A DNA stretch of 64,000 nt, taken from assembly GCA_963678275.1 (NCBI GenBank), contig OY782765.1, positions 1,178,001 to 1,242,000 of the forward strand, written 5' to 3'. The position numbers and the translations under genes are program-made. The notes beneath the pieces are model-generated. The model worked only from the letters and a program-made list of their open reading frames with translations, was not told the origin of the DNA and searched no databases. Position 1 is the first letter of the stretch. Each line of letters opens with the position of its first letter. Positions 52,929 to 61,963 of this stretch are shown piece after piece. The DNA comes from G963677445 sp963678275 (lineage in GTDB: Bacteria; Bacteroidota; Ignavibacteria; Ignavibacteriales; Melioribacteraceae).

Positions 52929-55583
52929 TTAAAAACCAAAACTCAGACCGATTCTAATTTGTCTCGGCGAATTGTAAAAACTGGGATTGCTGGCATATTC
53001 ATCAACAGTATTAAGGCCGATAATTTCACCTTGATACTTTTCAGCGTCGAGATCAACACCCGCGCGTCCTGTGGTAGAATAAACGCCATATTCATTCTTA
53101 ATATTCAGCACATTATATATCCACGCGAACGCGTTTATTCTGTATCCATACAAGTGGAAAGTTTTATCCGCCCTGAGGTCCAGGTTGTAGCTTGAAGGTT
53201 TTCTGCCTCCATTTTCAAACCTCACCCCGTTGGATACTTTTATATCCTCTGTATAGGGCTGTCCTGTGCCGAAGCTGAATATTAAGCCCAGGTTCCAGTT
53301 TCCCGGTTCTCCGACATTAGCCGATAAATTAAGAGTGGATCGCTGGTCCCAGTTGAGTGGCACAGCCTTTTTCTCAGATTCCACAGGAGGATCTGTCTGG
53401 TTATCCTGGTAAACCGCGTATGGATCGGATGCGTTGCCTTCCGCGATTTGGTAGGTGTAGTCAATCTTGGCGCCAAAATAATCGGCAAATCTTTTATCGA
53501 GTGAAATAATAAAACCTTTTACGTTGCCGTAATCACGGTTGATAAAACGGCCATATTTTGAGCCTTCATACGTGTTGATTATTTCCATTCCAAGCAGGTT
53601 CCTGATATCACTGTAATAAAAGGTAAGATCAAGCGCGATATTGGGAAAAATTACCTGCTGAAGACCCACTTCATATTGCACACGTTTTTCAACTTTAAGA
53701 TTCGGATTTCCTGTGACTGATGAAAGAGCCTGTCCCAGGTTAAGGAGATATTCATCATTTACAAATAGATTCTCGAACCTGGGTATCTGAAGAAAGTGTC
53801 CGTAAGAGAAATATATAGCTCCCTTATCGGTTATCGGAAACGAAACTCCCAGTCTCGGAGAAATCTGGAATTCCGGGTCTGAATCAACAACTACTCCGGC
53901 TCCCGAAAAATCTTCATTATTTGAAGGATTGCGCAGATCGGCCGGCAATGTGGAATTTGAGTTAAAATATTCGAACCTTATTCCGGCATTAATGATCATT
54001 ATATCATATTCCATCTTATCCTGAATGTAGGCTGAAAATTCATAAGGGAATTTATGATATTGCTGATTGCCGATAGTATTTAAATTTCTGTATCCAATTG
54101 TAAATAGCTCGGTATATGGATCATTTGGGTCAACCTGGCCATCCGAAAGGTTTATCATATCTGTATTATGATTGAACATTTCATGGAACCTTGCCTCGGC
54201 GCCGAGTTTTATTTTATGAGCCTTGTGAACCTGCGATTCCACCGAAAACTGCCCTATGAAAGTATTCGTAAATCTTTCATAACGGTTCGGCTGCTGACCA
54301 CCATATCGATAGGTGTAGTCAGAAGGAGAAATTCCCTGGTCCGGATTCAGATACCTTGAATCATAAGGATCTTCATAAAGATAGCCCTTATAATTATGCT
54401 GACTGTAGGAAAATTTCAAGCTGGCAACTGTGCTCTGTGAAGGGAAAAAACCCACCTGAAAATGATGAATTGTATTATCCCTGTAATGATTCATCAAACC
54501 ATCGGGAGCCCATCTGAAAGCGTGATCGTAATATTTATTCCAGTTGTCATCATAGAAAATGGAATATGAAAATTTCATGTTCGGCAGAACATAGGTAAGT
54601 TTTGCGTTAACCGAATATTTTTCATAAGGATTCATCGGGACCGCCTCCCCATCTCCTGTCGCGGTATAAGGATTATCATTTTCCATGGTATAAACCCTTT
54701 TGCCGATGAGGTATCCGCGGTCATAAAAATATCTTCCGGTGGCAAAAAATTTCAAATTGGGTATTAATGGCACGGGACCTGAAACAGAAGCCTGTATATC
54801 CCTGACTCCAACTGTTGATATATCATCAGTATTCTGGAATATATCATCATTAGTTGAAAAATAACTGCCGAGGAAACCGGAAACATGTCCGTCATACCCG
54901 GTAACCGATCCCTCCTTGGTGACAATGTTGACAACTCCTGAGAGGGCCTGCCCGTATTCAGCGTTAAATGTTCCTGAAATAACTTCAAGCTGGCGTATAG
55001 AGCTGTTTTCAACTTCGACCGAAACAGCGCCGTTATAAACGTCTGTTACCGGCATACCATCTATCAGGTAAGCGACTTCACCGAGGCGTCCCCCTCTGAA
55101 GTGTCCGCCGACAACACCTGCCTGAAGATTTACTACCTGCGAAATATTTTCCACCGGCATCATTTCAATATCTTCAGAAGAGACTGTTGAGGAAGTGGAA
55201 GTAAGGTCCTTTTGGATAAGAGGTTTTTTTGCCTGGATAACCACCTCTTCGCCCAATTCAAGAATATCTTCCTCCATTTGAATATCCACCCTGGTTGTAA
55301 GATCAATTTTCACATGCACATCTGTAACAATAACTTTTTTGTAACCAACCGCGCTGACTATGAGATCATATGTTCCCGGAGGAATATTGTTAATAAAATA
55401 ATAACCATCCACATCGGCGGCGGCCCCTAAGTAAGTATCCTTCAGAACCAGGTTGGCAAAGCTGACCGGATCGCCGCTTCCCTTAACCTTTATATACCCC
55501 GAAACCTTTCCTGTCTGACCAGCAAACAAAGAAACCGATAGGATACAGAAAAGAATTAAAGTTAAATGTTTCGCTTGGATCAA
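52929..55583 (-). CDS. TonB-dependent receptor with carboxypeptidase-regulatory-like domain
   Basis: The product has 884 residues. The signal peptide is followed by a CarboxypepD-reg-like beta domain (~25-110; GKVSGYIKVKGSGDPVSFANLVL, IPPGTYDLIVSAVGYKKV), a TonB-box region, and the plug domain (~120-230; MPVENISQVVNLQAGVVGG, YLIDGMPVTDVYNGAVSVEVENSSIRQLEVISG, LSGVVNIVTKEG). A 22-strand barrel runs to the final LSFGF. It is a SusC-type importer, shorter than typical SusC (~1000), with no SusD gene nearby. The predicted substrate is beta-glucan oligosaccharide. Confidence 0.92.
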   Translation of the reverse strand: MIQAKHLTLILFCILSVSLFAGQTGKVSGYIKVKGSGDPVSFANLVLKDTYLGAAADVDGYYFINNIPPGTYDLIVSAVGYKKVIVTDVHVKIDLTTRVDIQMEEDILELGEEVVIQAKKPLIQKDLTSTSSTVSSEDIEMMPVENISQVVNLQAGVVGGHFRGGRLGEVAYLIDGMPVTDVYNGAVSVEVENSSIRQLEVISGTFNAEYGQALSGVVNIVTKEGSVTGYDGHVSGFLGSYFSTNDDIFQNTDDISTVGVRDIQASVSGPVPLIPNLKFFATGRYFYDRGYLIGKRVYTMENDNPYTATGDGEAVPMNPYEKYSVNAKLTYVLPNMKFSYSIFYDDNWNKYYDHAFRWAPDGLMNHYRDNTIHHFQVGFFPSQSTVASLKFSYSQHNYKGYLYEDPYDSRYLNPDQGISPSDYTYRYGGQQPNRYERFTNTFIGQFSVESQVHKAHKIKLGAEARFHEMFNHNTDMINLSDGQVDPNDPYTELFTIGYRNLNTIGNQQYHKFPYEFSAYIQDKMEYDIMIINAGIRFEYFNSNSTLPADLRNPSNNEDFSGAGVVVDSDPEFQISPRLGVSFPITDKGAIYFSYGHFLQIPRFENLFVNDEYLLNLGQALSSVTGNPNLKVEKRVQYEVGLQQVIFPNIALDLTFYYSDIRNLLGMEIINTYEGSKYGRFINRDYGNVKGFIISLDKRFADYFGAKIDYTYQIAEGNASDPYAVYQDNQTDPPVESEKKAVPLNWDQRSTLNLSANVGEPGNWNLGLIFSFGTGQPYTEDIKVSNGVRFENGGRKPSSYNLDLRADKTFHLYGYRINAFAWIYNVLNIKNEYGVYSTTGRAGVDLDAEKYQGEIIGLNTVDEYASNPSFYNSPRQIRIGLSFGF

Positions 55584-55608
55584 TTTATGTTCCTCCTGTA
55601 TAATTTAA

Positions 55609-55635
55609 AAGGGGTATGAGAACTTCATACCCCTT
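55609..55635 (-). terminator. Hairpin between CBM9-like gene and TonB receptor gene
   Basis: An 11-bp stem AAGGGGTATGA/TCATACCCCTT with a five-base loop in the 61-base gap; on the minus strand TTTT follows. As nothing else separates the two genes, it may be a partial terminator or an RNA-processing hairpin setting their relative levels. Confidence 0.6.
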
Positions 55636-55644
55636 CAAATTCTT

Positions 55645-58134
55645 TTACTTTAATAACATCATTTTTTTGGATGAGATAAAGCTTCCTGCCTGAATCTGAT
55701 ATATATATATACCACTTGCCAAACGGGACGCGTTAAATGTAGCGATATATTTTCCTGCGGGCTGTTCCATATTAACGAGAGTAACAACTTCTTCACCGAG
55801 AATGTTGTAAACTTTAAGTGTTACAATTCCTGCTTCTTCGATGGAATATTTAATCTGGGTAGCAGGGTTAAAAGGGTTAGGATAGTTCTGATCGAGTGAA
55901 TAAGTTATAATTTCACCCGGATCTGTATCTTCCGGTTCTACTCCGGTAACCCATTCGTCACCAATCCATGTATGGACCCATCTTGAAACATCCTGGTACG
56001 ACTGGTCTTCATTATTCGGTGAATAGGTAAGAATTCCTTCTCTTTCATCTGTGCCGGGAGTATCGTTATCGTTTATTGAAAAATCGATTGGCACTCTGAT
56101 ACCTTCCGAAGGAATAAAACGGTTGTCCGATCCTGCTGCGGCAATCGCGTCGAGGGACATTCTTCCTTCCACGATGTAACCTGAAGGGAAGTTTTCTCCC
56201 CAGTAATAATCTTCTCCGCCATTATAGGCTAAAGTATGACCACTGAGATTATCAATAAGAATTCTGTTAAAGCCGAATCTGAAGTGGTAGTCAGGATAAA
56301 GTCCTCTCTGGTATGATGTATGTGGATTGCCATGCCAGTTATAAAAACCGATATACAGGTCAGGTGAATCAACAAGATATGAATCAAAAGTGGTGTCGTT
56401 GCTGATGACATCATCTTCAACGTCCCACGCGAAATATAAATAATCATCGTCTATCGCCAGATATATGTCGGCTGAAAGATCAGCGTCGCTATCGATTGTT
56501 GTGTTTGTTACAACTGTTCCGGATCCATCTGAAGGATACATCCTGAATGGCATAATACCGGTCCATTCGGAAAGATTTCCATCCGCGGCAAATGAAGGAG
56601 GAGCGGTAGGTTCTATTGTTGCAACACCTTTTGCTTCATTGGTAACCGATGAAGCTGACTGCGCGATATCACTGATATTTCCAGCGGCGTCAGTACAGGT
56701 AATAGCATAGTAGTAGGTTACATTCTGATTTGTTTTTGGAGCTATCAGCACATGTTCTGCCGACTGTTCACCTTCGGTGATATTTATTTGTACGGTTTCA
56801 ACTCCGGGAGCTTCAAGATCGGTAATCGGGTTTTCACTGTAATAAACGCTGTATGTTTCACCATCTTCACCGGCTACATCAATCCAGCTTATAATATTAA
56901 CATACTGATCGGCTGAAGCTGACAGTCCTTCGGGAGGCAATGGAGGAATAACATCAATTTCAGGATCGCCTGTCCAGATATAATCGAACCATACTTTTGT
57001 TCCTGCAACAGCGGTTCCGGGAGTCATAAACTGAAATACTGTTATTGCAGAAGAATCAAAATTAACTGCGCCGTCGGCTACAACAAAATCTCTTAACGGC
57101 AATGCATATTCATGCCAGTCATTATCCGCGGTCGGGGTAAATGTGTAGGCTCTTTTTCCTTCGGCTGATTCGAACTGCATAAGAAGATCGCCTGTTGCCG
57201 GTTCACATTTCATATTAAATTTAAGTGAGTCGAGGTCCCAACGGTAACGTATATTAACCGCGGGATCAATATTCCAGCCAGCGCCTGTAAAACCATTTGC
57301 CCATTCGTCACCCATTGTCCATTCAAGTGAGTTTGTTGCCGGATCCATTCCGCCACCTTCGATTAATTGAAGAGCGGACTGACCCCAGGTAAACATTCCA
57401 AAATTGGTATTAACAGTTTTACCATTGAATATAAGCATTGGTTTTTCCCTGGGATCCTGAACCTGTAATTCATCCAGGATAATTTCACCTTTTACGATGT
57501 CTCCTGAGCCTGCGCCTGAAACTGAAAATTCAATGGCCCAGCCTTTGATTTTATCCAGATCAAGTTTGCCATTTCCCTGAATTCCGTTCCAGGTAGTCAG
57601 AGTAAAAGCTTCGCCGGCATAAGAATCACTTCTTGCCATATTGATTACAATCTGATTCCAGCCCGGCGCATCGTCGAGGACATAATGAAATGAATAATAA
57701 ATTTCGGTATCGACAATATCATAAGTATTTACACCGTTAGGTGAATCACTGGCATCAAGAAGCTGGATTCGCATGTGTACTCTTTCTGTTGAATCCTGTG
57801 GAACTGCATTATAATACCATACGGTCAGGTTTTCAAAATCAGAATAGTCGAAATACGCGTTTGAATCTGGATTCCAGTGCTCAATTTTGTAAAAACCACC
57901 CCAGCTTTCAGCATCCTGAACGCCATAGCTGATCTTCATGGCTTTCCCTTCCTGCACAGGATCGTCAATGTAATCAAGATTTAAATACGCGTCTGCGCTG
58001 GCGTGTTCACTTGTGTTAAAAAACCAATAAGTGCTGTCTGACGGTTCCTCATCAAATTTGTCGACAGGTTCCGACTGCGCAAAAATGATGGTTGTGGAAA
58101 CCAAAAAAATTAAAAATATGAAAATATTTTTCAT
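55645..58134 (-). CDS. Secreted glycan-binding protein with CBM9-like domain and type IX sorting domain
   Basis: The product has 829 residues from the ATG at 58134 (AAGGAG eight bases upstream; the longer frame to 58179 has no signal). The signal peptide is MKNIFIFLIFLVSTTIIFAQ. Two galactose-binding-like beta domains (~25-200 and ~220-390), a fibronectin-III-like domain (~395-490), a CBM9-like domain (~510-720; DLSADIYLAIDDDYLYFAWDVEDDV) and the NYPNPFNPAT sorting domain follow. No catalytic residues are recognised, so it most likely binds polysaccharide at the cell surface. It is placed between the symporter and the TonB receptor. Confidence 0.8.
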   Translation of the reverse strand: MKNIFIFLIFLVSTTIIFAQSEPVDKFDEEPSDSTYWFFNTSEHASADAYLNLDYIDDPVQEGKAMKISYGVQDAESWGGFYKIEHWNPDSNAYFDYSDFENLTVWYYNAVPQDSTERVHMRIQLLDASDSPNGVNTYDIVDTEIYYSFHYVLDDAPGWNQIVINMARSDSYAGEAFTLTTWNGIQGNGKLDLDKIKGWAIEFSVSGAGSGDIVKGEIILDELQVQDPREKPMLIFNGKTVNTNFGMFTWGQSALQLIEGGGMDPATNSLEWTMGDEWANGFTGAGWNIDPAVNIRYRWDLDSLKFNMKCEPATGDLLMQFESAEGKRAYTFTPTADNDWHEYALPLRDFVVADGAVNFDSSAITVFQFMTPGTAVAGTKVWFDYIWTGDPEIDVIPPLPPEGLSASADQYVNIISWIDVAGEDGETYSVYYSENPITDLEAPGVETVQINITEGEQSAEHVLIAPKTNQNVTYYYAITCTDAAGNISDIAQSASSVTNEAKGVATIEPTAPPSFAADGNLSEWTGIMPFRMYPSDGSGTVVTNTTIDSDADLSADIYLAIDDDYLYFAWDVEDDVISNDTTFDSYLVDSPDLYIGFYNWHGNPHTSYQRGLYPDYHFRFGFNRILIDNLSGHTLAYNGGEDYYWGENFPSGYIVEGRMSLDAIAAAGSDNRFIPSEGIRVPIDFSINDNDTPGTDEREGILTYSPNNEDQSYQDVSRWVHTWIGDEWVTGVEPEDTDPGEIITYSLDQNYPNPFNPATQIKYSIEEAGIVTLKVYNILGEEVVTLVNMEQPAGKYIATFNASRLASGIYIYQIQAGSFISSKKMMLLK

Positions 58135-58163
58135 ATCAGGACTCCTTAAAAGATTGTTAAAAG

Positions 58164-59789
58164 TTAAAATAAACTCCAAAAAGTTATAGCTGCAATAACA
58201 ATAAAAATTGAAAATATTACTTCACTTCTGTTTTTTTTGTATCTCAAAACTTTATATAGAGGAGTAAAAAGAAGAATCTCCTGGAATTTCACATGATATC
58301 TTTCATCCCATTCATCCGAGTATTTTTCTCCTCCGGCAAAAGTGCTTACAACCACCATAATTACAACCGATATGAGGAAAAGAATGACTGCCAGGTAGAG
58401 GTAATTCATACCAAATATATCTTTGATAACCGGTATTGAAGAAACAAACTCTTTGCCGGCAAATTCAACGGTAAGAAACAGAAGGCTTATCAAACCTCCG
58501 ATAATTAATGTCGCGTTGCTGCCGGCCGAATTTGCCTTTTTCCAGATAAATCCGAGAATAAATATCGCGGCTATCGGGGGACTGATATAAGACTGAATTT
58601 TCTGCAGATATATATAAAGGTTAGAAGAGATCAGTTTGACCAGCGGCACCCACAGAATGGCGATAAGAATAGTGATTACTGTTGAAAGACGGGCAATCAG
58701 AACCAGCTTTTCTTCACTCGCGTCGGGGTTCTTCAGTTTATAAAAATCATTTACGAAAAGAGCCGATGTACTGTTAAATACCGAACTTAGCGAGGACATT
58801 AAAGCCGCGATCACTCCTGCTATGGCAAGTCCCTTAATACCTTCCGGAATAATTCCGCTGTTAAGGAGGGTTGTATAAGCTTCATCACCTCTTATTTCAG
58901 GGAAAAGAGCCGCGGCTATCAGGCCGGGAAGAACAAATATAAAAACAGGCAGTATTTTTAAAGAAGCAGCGAAGATCGTCCCCTTTCTCGCGTTATCAAT
59001 ACTTGAGGCTCCAAGTATTCTCTGTACAATATATTGATCTGTGCACCAATACCAGATTGCAAGTATCGGGGCGCCTAAAATAATTCCGGTCCATGGGAAA
59101 TCAGGATCAGTGGCCGGTTTAAGAACATGAAAATATTCGGGCGAAAGCCTCGAAGTCAAACCTGATAATCCCCCAACTTCAACAAAACCAAAGTATGTAA
59201 CCAAAGAAGAGCCGAGCACAATTATAAATCCCTGGAAAATCTGGGTATATACAACAGTCCTCATCCCTCCTATCAGTGTATATACTCCGGCTGTTAAAAC
59301 CATAATTACTGAAGAGGTGTAAAGGTCCCAGCCAAAAACCTCTCTGAGGAGCAGCCCGGAGGCAAAAAGAGTAATGGATATTTTTGTAATGATATAAGCT
59401 ATAATGGATATAGTCGCCAAAATCTGTCTGGTTCTTTTGTCATATCTTTCTCCGAGGAACTCAGGCAGAGTTATAACTCCCGCTTTTAAAAACATAGGGG
59501 CCAAAACCCACCCGAGAAAAAGCAGAATAAATATAGCCATCCACTCAAACTGTCCGACCGCAAGCCCTCTCGATGAGGCTGATCCGGCAAGCCCGACAAT
59601 ATGTTCACTCGATATATTGGTGGCAAAGAGAGATATCCCGATGCTAAACCAGCCGAAACTTCTTCCACCCAGAAAATAGTCTTCACTCGTATTAGTTTTG
59701 CTCCTGTACACAAGGATAACTATTACCGCCAGAATAAAGAAGTAAAGCAGAATGATAAGATTGTCGTAAGTGCCTAAGTTGGGAATCAT
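58164..59789 (-). CDS. Sodium/solute symporter (SSS family), second copy
   Basis: The product has 541 residues with about 14 membrane helices. Family motifs are YFLGGRSFGWFSIGISLFATNISSEHIVGLAGSA near the start and GVIAALMSSLSSVFNSTSALFVNDFYK. It is only distantly similar to the one at 43168-44733, so the two probably differ in substrate. It is longer at the C-terminus, with an extra helix after a charged loop (GGEKYSDEWDERYHVKFQE). A candidate sigma-54 promoter lies just upstream. It likely imports a sugar released by the GH enzymes. Confidence 0.88.
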   Translation of the reverse strand: MIPNLGTYDNLIILLYFFILAVIVILVYRSKTNTSEDYFLGGRSFGWFSIGISLFATNISSEHIVGLAGSASSRGLAVGQFEWMAIFILLFLGWVLAPMFLKAGVITLPEFLGERYDKRTRQILATISIIAYIITKISITLFASGLLLREVFGWDLYTSSVIMVLTAGVYTLIGGMRTVVYTQIFQGFIIVLGSSLVTYFGFVEVGGLSGLTSRLSPEYFHVLKPATDPDFPWTGIILGAPILAIWYWCTDQYIVQRILGASSIDNARKGTIFAASLKILPVFIFVLPGLIAAALFPEIRGDEAYTTLLNSGIIPEGIKGLAIAGVIAALMSSLSSVFNSTSALFVNDFYKLKNPDASEEKLVLIARLSTVITILIAILWVPLVKLISSNLYIYLQKIQSYISPPIAAIFILGFIWKKANSAGSNATLIIGGLISLLFLTVEFAGKEFVSSIPVIKDIFGMNYLYLAVILFLISVVIMVVVSTFAGGEKYSDEWDERYHVKFQEILLFTPLYKVLRYKKNRSEVIFSIFIVIAAITFWSLF

Positions 59790-59817
59790 AAATCCATTAT
59801 TGTTTTTTAAACTATCT

Positions 59818-59835
59818 GTCCAATAATAGTGCCAA
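59818..59835 (-). promoter_or_regulatory. Candidate sigma-54 (-24/-12) promoter
   Basis: On the minus strand the sequence reads TTGGCAC-TATTA-TTGGAC, close to the -24/-12 consensus TGGCAC-N5-TTGCA; the -12 has GG instead of GC. It lies about 30 bases before the symporter start. A sigma-54-dependent regulator gene sits ~2 kb upstream in the same locus. Confidence 0.4.
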
Positions 59836-59867
59836 TTAAAAGAGGGTGGATTTACCGGGGAAAAGTT

Positions 59868-59909
59868 CCGCCGGATTATTAATTTATTATTAAATTGATA
59901 ATCCGGCGG
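59868..59909 (-). terminator. Hairpin after the GH5 gene
   Basis: A 12-bp stem CCGCCGGATTAT/ATAATCCGGCGG around an 18-base AT-rich loop, 20 bases beyond the GH5 stop. The T-run on the minus strand is short (AACTTTTCC), so termination may be partial. Confidence 0.6.
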
Positions 59910-59929
59910 TTATTGATTTAATAATCAGG

Positions 59930-61897
59930 TTACTTGAGGTACACAACCTTTTTTATAGCGTTATAATCGGCCTGAGTAAACTGAAGTAGATAATTACCCG
60001 AAGCAAGTGAAAGATTTCCAAAATCGAAACGGACTCTCTCCTTCGGTATTCCCCCGTATATTTCAGATATATATTCACCGGTTATTGAGTATAATTTCAC
60101 ACTGACAGGCTGGTGAAGATCGGAATAACTGAGGAGAATATTTAATTCCGAATTGAAAGGATTCGGATAGGTGTCGATTCTGTAATTCAGTTTATCAATA
60201 TCTTCATCTTTTACCCCTGTTGGCCCATTTTTCTGAAATTCCAGATAGTTAAGATTAAAACCCCCTGAAATTACCTGGAACTGAAATACATGCTCCCCGG
60301 CCGGCAAATCAACACTGTCAACCTGGTATGTCTGCCAGTTTTGCCATCCTCCCGTCGCGGCGAGGCTGTATAATCCTGTAAGCGCGCCGTCATCCATGTT
60401 TATTCTGAACCTTCCCCCGCCCGACTCGGAAGCGTAGCGGACACCAATGCTGTAATTGGCCTCTTCAGCTATATTGACCGTATATTTAATCCATTCGCTG
60501 TTTTCAATCCAACCGACATTAAAACCGTTTGTGACAGCGTCCGAACAGCTTTCAATATCAACACCGTCATTTCTGTAAGAATAGCCGTTATTATATACAC
60601 TGCCGCTGATATTCTGATAGTCCGCGTCCTTATAACTGACGCTGTTTTCCCCCATATCATATTCGGTAGCATAAAGAATTCCGGGGATGTTATTTTCGCT
60701 GAATTGTTTGATTGAATTATCAAAAGGAAGACGGACAACCGCGTCGATAAAATCTTTTTTTTGCGCGCAATTTTCATATTTCAGGTTTTCAACCATTGTC
60801 AAAAGCGCCGCTTTCGCGAACAACTGTGAGGGTTTCTGCGCCGAACCATTCCAGTAATCAATTATCTGCTGATATTGGGGTGTAACAGGGGAATTTAAAA
60901 ATACCGCGATAGAACCAATTTTTTTCAGGGTCCATATATTATATCCGATATTTTCCCCGCTTACAAGCCTTATTGTTTTTGCCAGCCATTCATTTGAGTT
61001 TTCACCCGATTCTCCCAGCCATAAAGGCACATCATGTGTTTCCCTTATCTGGATAAGGTAATTTATTGACCCTATATCAGGACTGTTCCAGTATTTATGA
61101 AAGGCGTAAACCATATTGTCATCCATCGGAGGAGTAAGGCCGGCGAAATCGGTAGCGAACCAGTTCCCCTCGATAAAAAGAATATGATTCTGATCATAAA
61201 CCCGGACAGTATCAGTAAGCTTTTCATAAAAATCGCGCAACTGAACATTATCTGTACCGAGGTCCCAGGCCGGTTCGTTCAAAAGATCATAGCCGGCAAT
61301 AATATCCTCATCCTTATACCGGTCGGCCAGTTTCGCCCAGAGATCGTATGTTCTTTCTTTATTCAGGTCATTTTCCCATAAAGATGGTTCGCCGGCTACA
61401 TAGTCGCTAATCGGCTCGGCGCTCTGTCCGCCGGGGGCGCAGTGAAGATCGAGGATAAGCCATAAGTCATTTCTTCTGCACCAATTAATGACGGTGTCGA
61501 CAAGGTCGAATCCTTCATCGATATAAACAAAGGGCTGATCTTTCGGTGTAAAAAGATTGTAATGCAAAGGTAGTCTGACTGAATTTATGCCCCGGCTTTT
61601 AACAGCCTGGATATCTGTTTCGGTATAAAAGTTCTCCTTGTATTGCTGAAGTATAGTTTCAGCGTCGGCAGACCCTACAAGATCAATAATTTCATTTTTA
61701 ATTTCTGTTGGTGAGTTGGCTTTTGCTGAAGATTGAATCATATACCCCTCCGGAACGAGCCAGCCTCCCAAACCTATTCCCTGCAGAAGGACATTCTCAC
61801 CGGAGGAATCAACAATCTTTTTTCCTTCCGCTTTAAGAAAACTTTGCGAATAAATTATCTGACCTGTTAAAAGTAAAATTAAGAGAAAATATTTCAT
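59930..61897 (-). CDS. Secreted GH5 glucanase with CBM6 and type IX sorting domain
   Basis: The product has 655 residues from the ATG at 61897, giving the signal MKYFLLILLLTGQIIYSQ; a frame to 61927 adds ten residues. The GH5 barrel (~20-370) shows GVNxxR-like GINSVRLPLHYN, LDLHCAPGGQS, the acid/base Glu208 in LLNEPAWD and the nucleophile Glu296 in LWLGESGEN. The pattern resembles the exo-beta-1,3-glucanase-type subfamilies. A CBM6-like module (~450-565; ESGGGRFRINMD, GGFNLNYLEF) and a sorting domain with TYPNPFNSEL end it. It is the first enzyme gene after the regulator pair. Confidence 0.9.
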   Translation of the reverse strand: MKYFLLILLLTGQIIYSQSFLKAEGKKIVDSSGENVLLQGIGLGGWLVPEGYMIQSSAKANSPTEIKNEIIDLVGSADAETILQQYKENFYTETDIQAVKSRGINSVRLPLHYNLFTPKDQPFVYIDEGFDLVDTVINWCRRNDLWLILDLHCAPGGQSAEPISDYVAGEPSLWENDLNKERTYDLWAKLADRYKDEDIIAGYDLLNEPAWDLGTDNVQLRDFYEKLTDTVRVYDQNHILFIEGNWFATDFAGLTPPMDDNMVYAFHKYWNSPDIGSINYLIQIRETHDVPLWLGESGENSNEWLAKTIRLVSGENIGYNIWTLKKIGSIAVFLNSPVTPQYQQIIDYWNGSAQKPSQLFAKAALLTMVENLKYENCAQKKDFIDAVVRLPFDNSIKQFSENNIPGILYATEYDMGENSVSYKDADYQNISGSVYNNGYSYRNDGVDIESCSDAVTNGFNVGWIENSEWIKYTVNIAEEANYSIGVRYASESGGGRFRINMDDGALTGLYSLAATGGWQNWQTYQVDSVDLPAGEHVFQFQVISGGFNLNYLEFQKNGPTGVKDEDIDKLNYRIDTYPNPFNSELNILLSYSDLHQPVSVKLYSITGEYISEIYGGIPKERVRFDFGNLSLASGNYLLQFTQADYNAIKKVVYLK

Positions 61898-61963
61898 GTT
61901 CCACTCATATTTTTTATCAATAAACATTATCTTCTCTTATAATATTCAAATATCAAGCCACCC

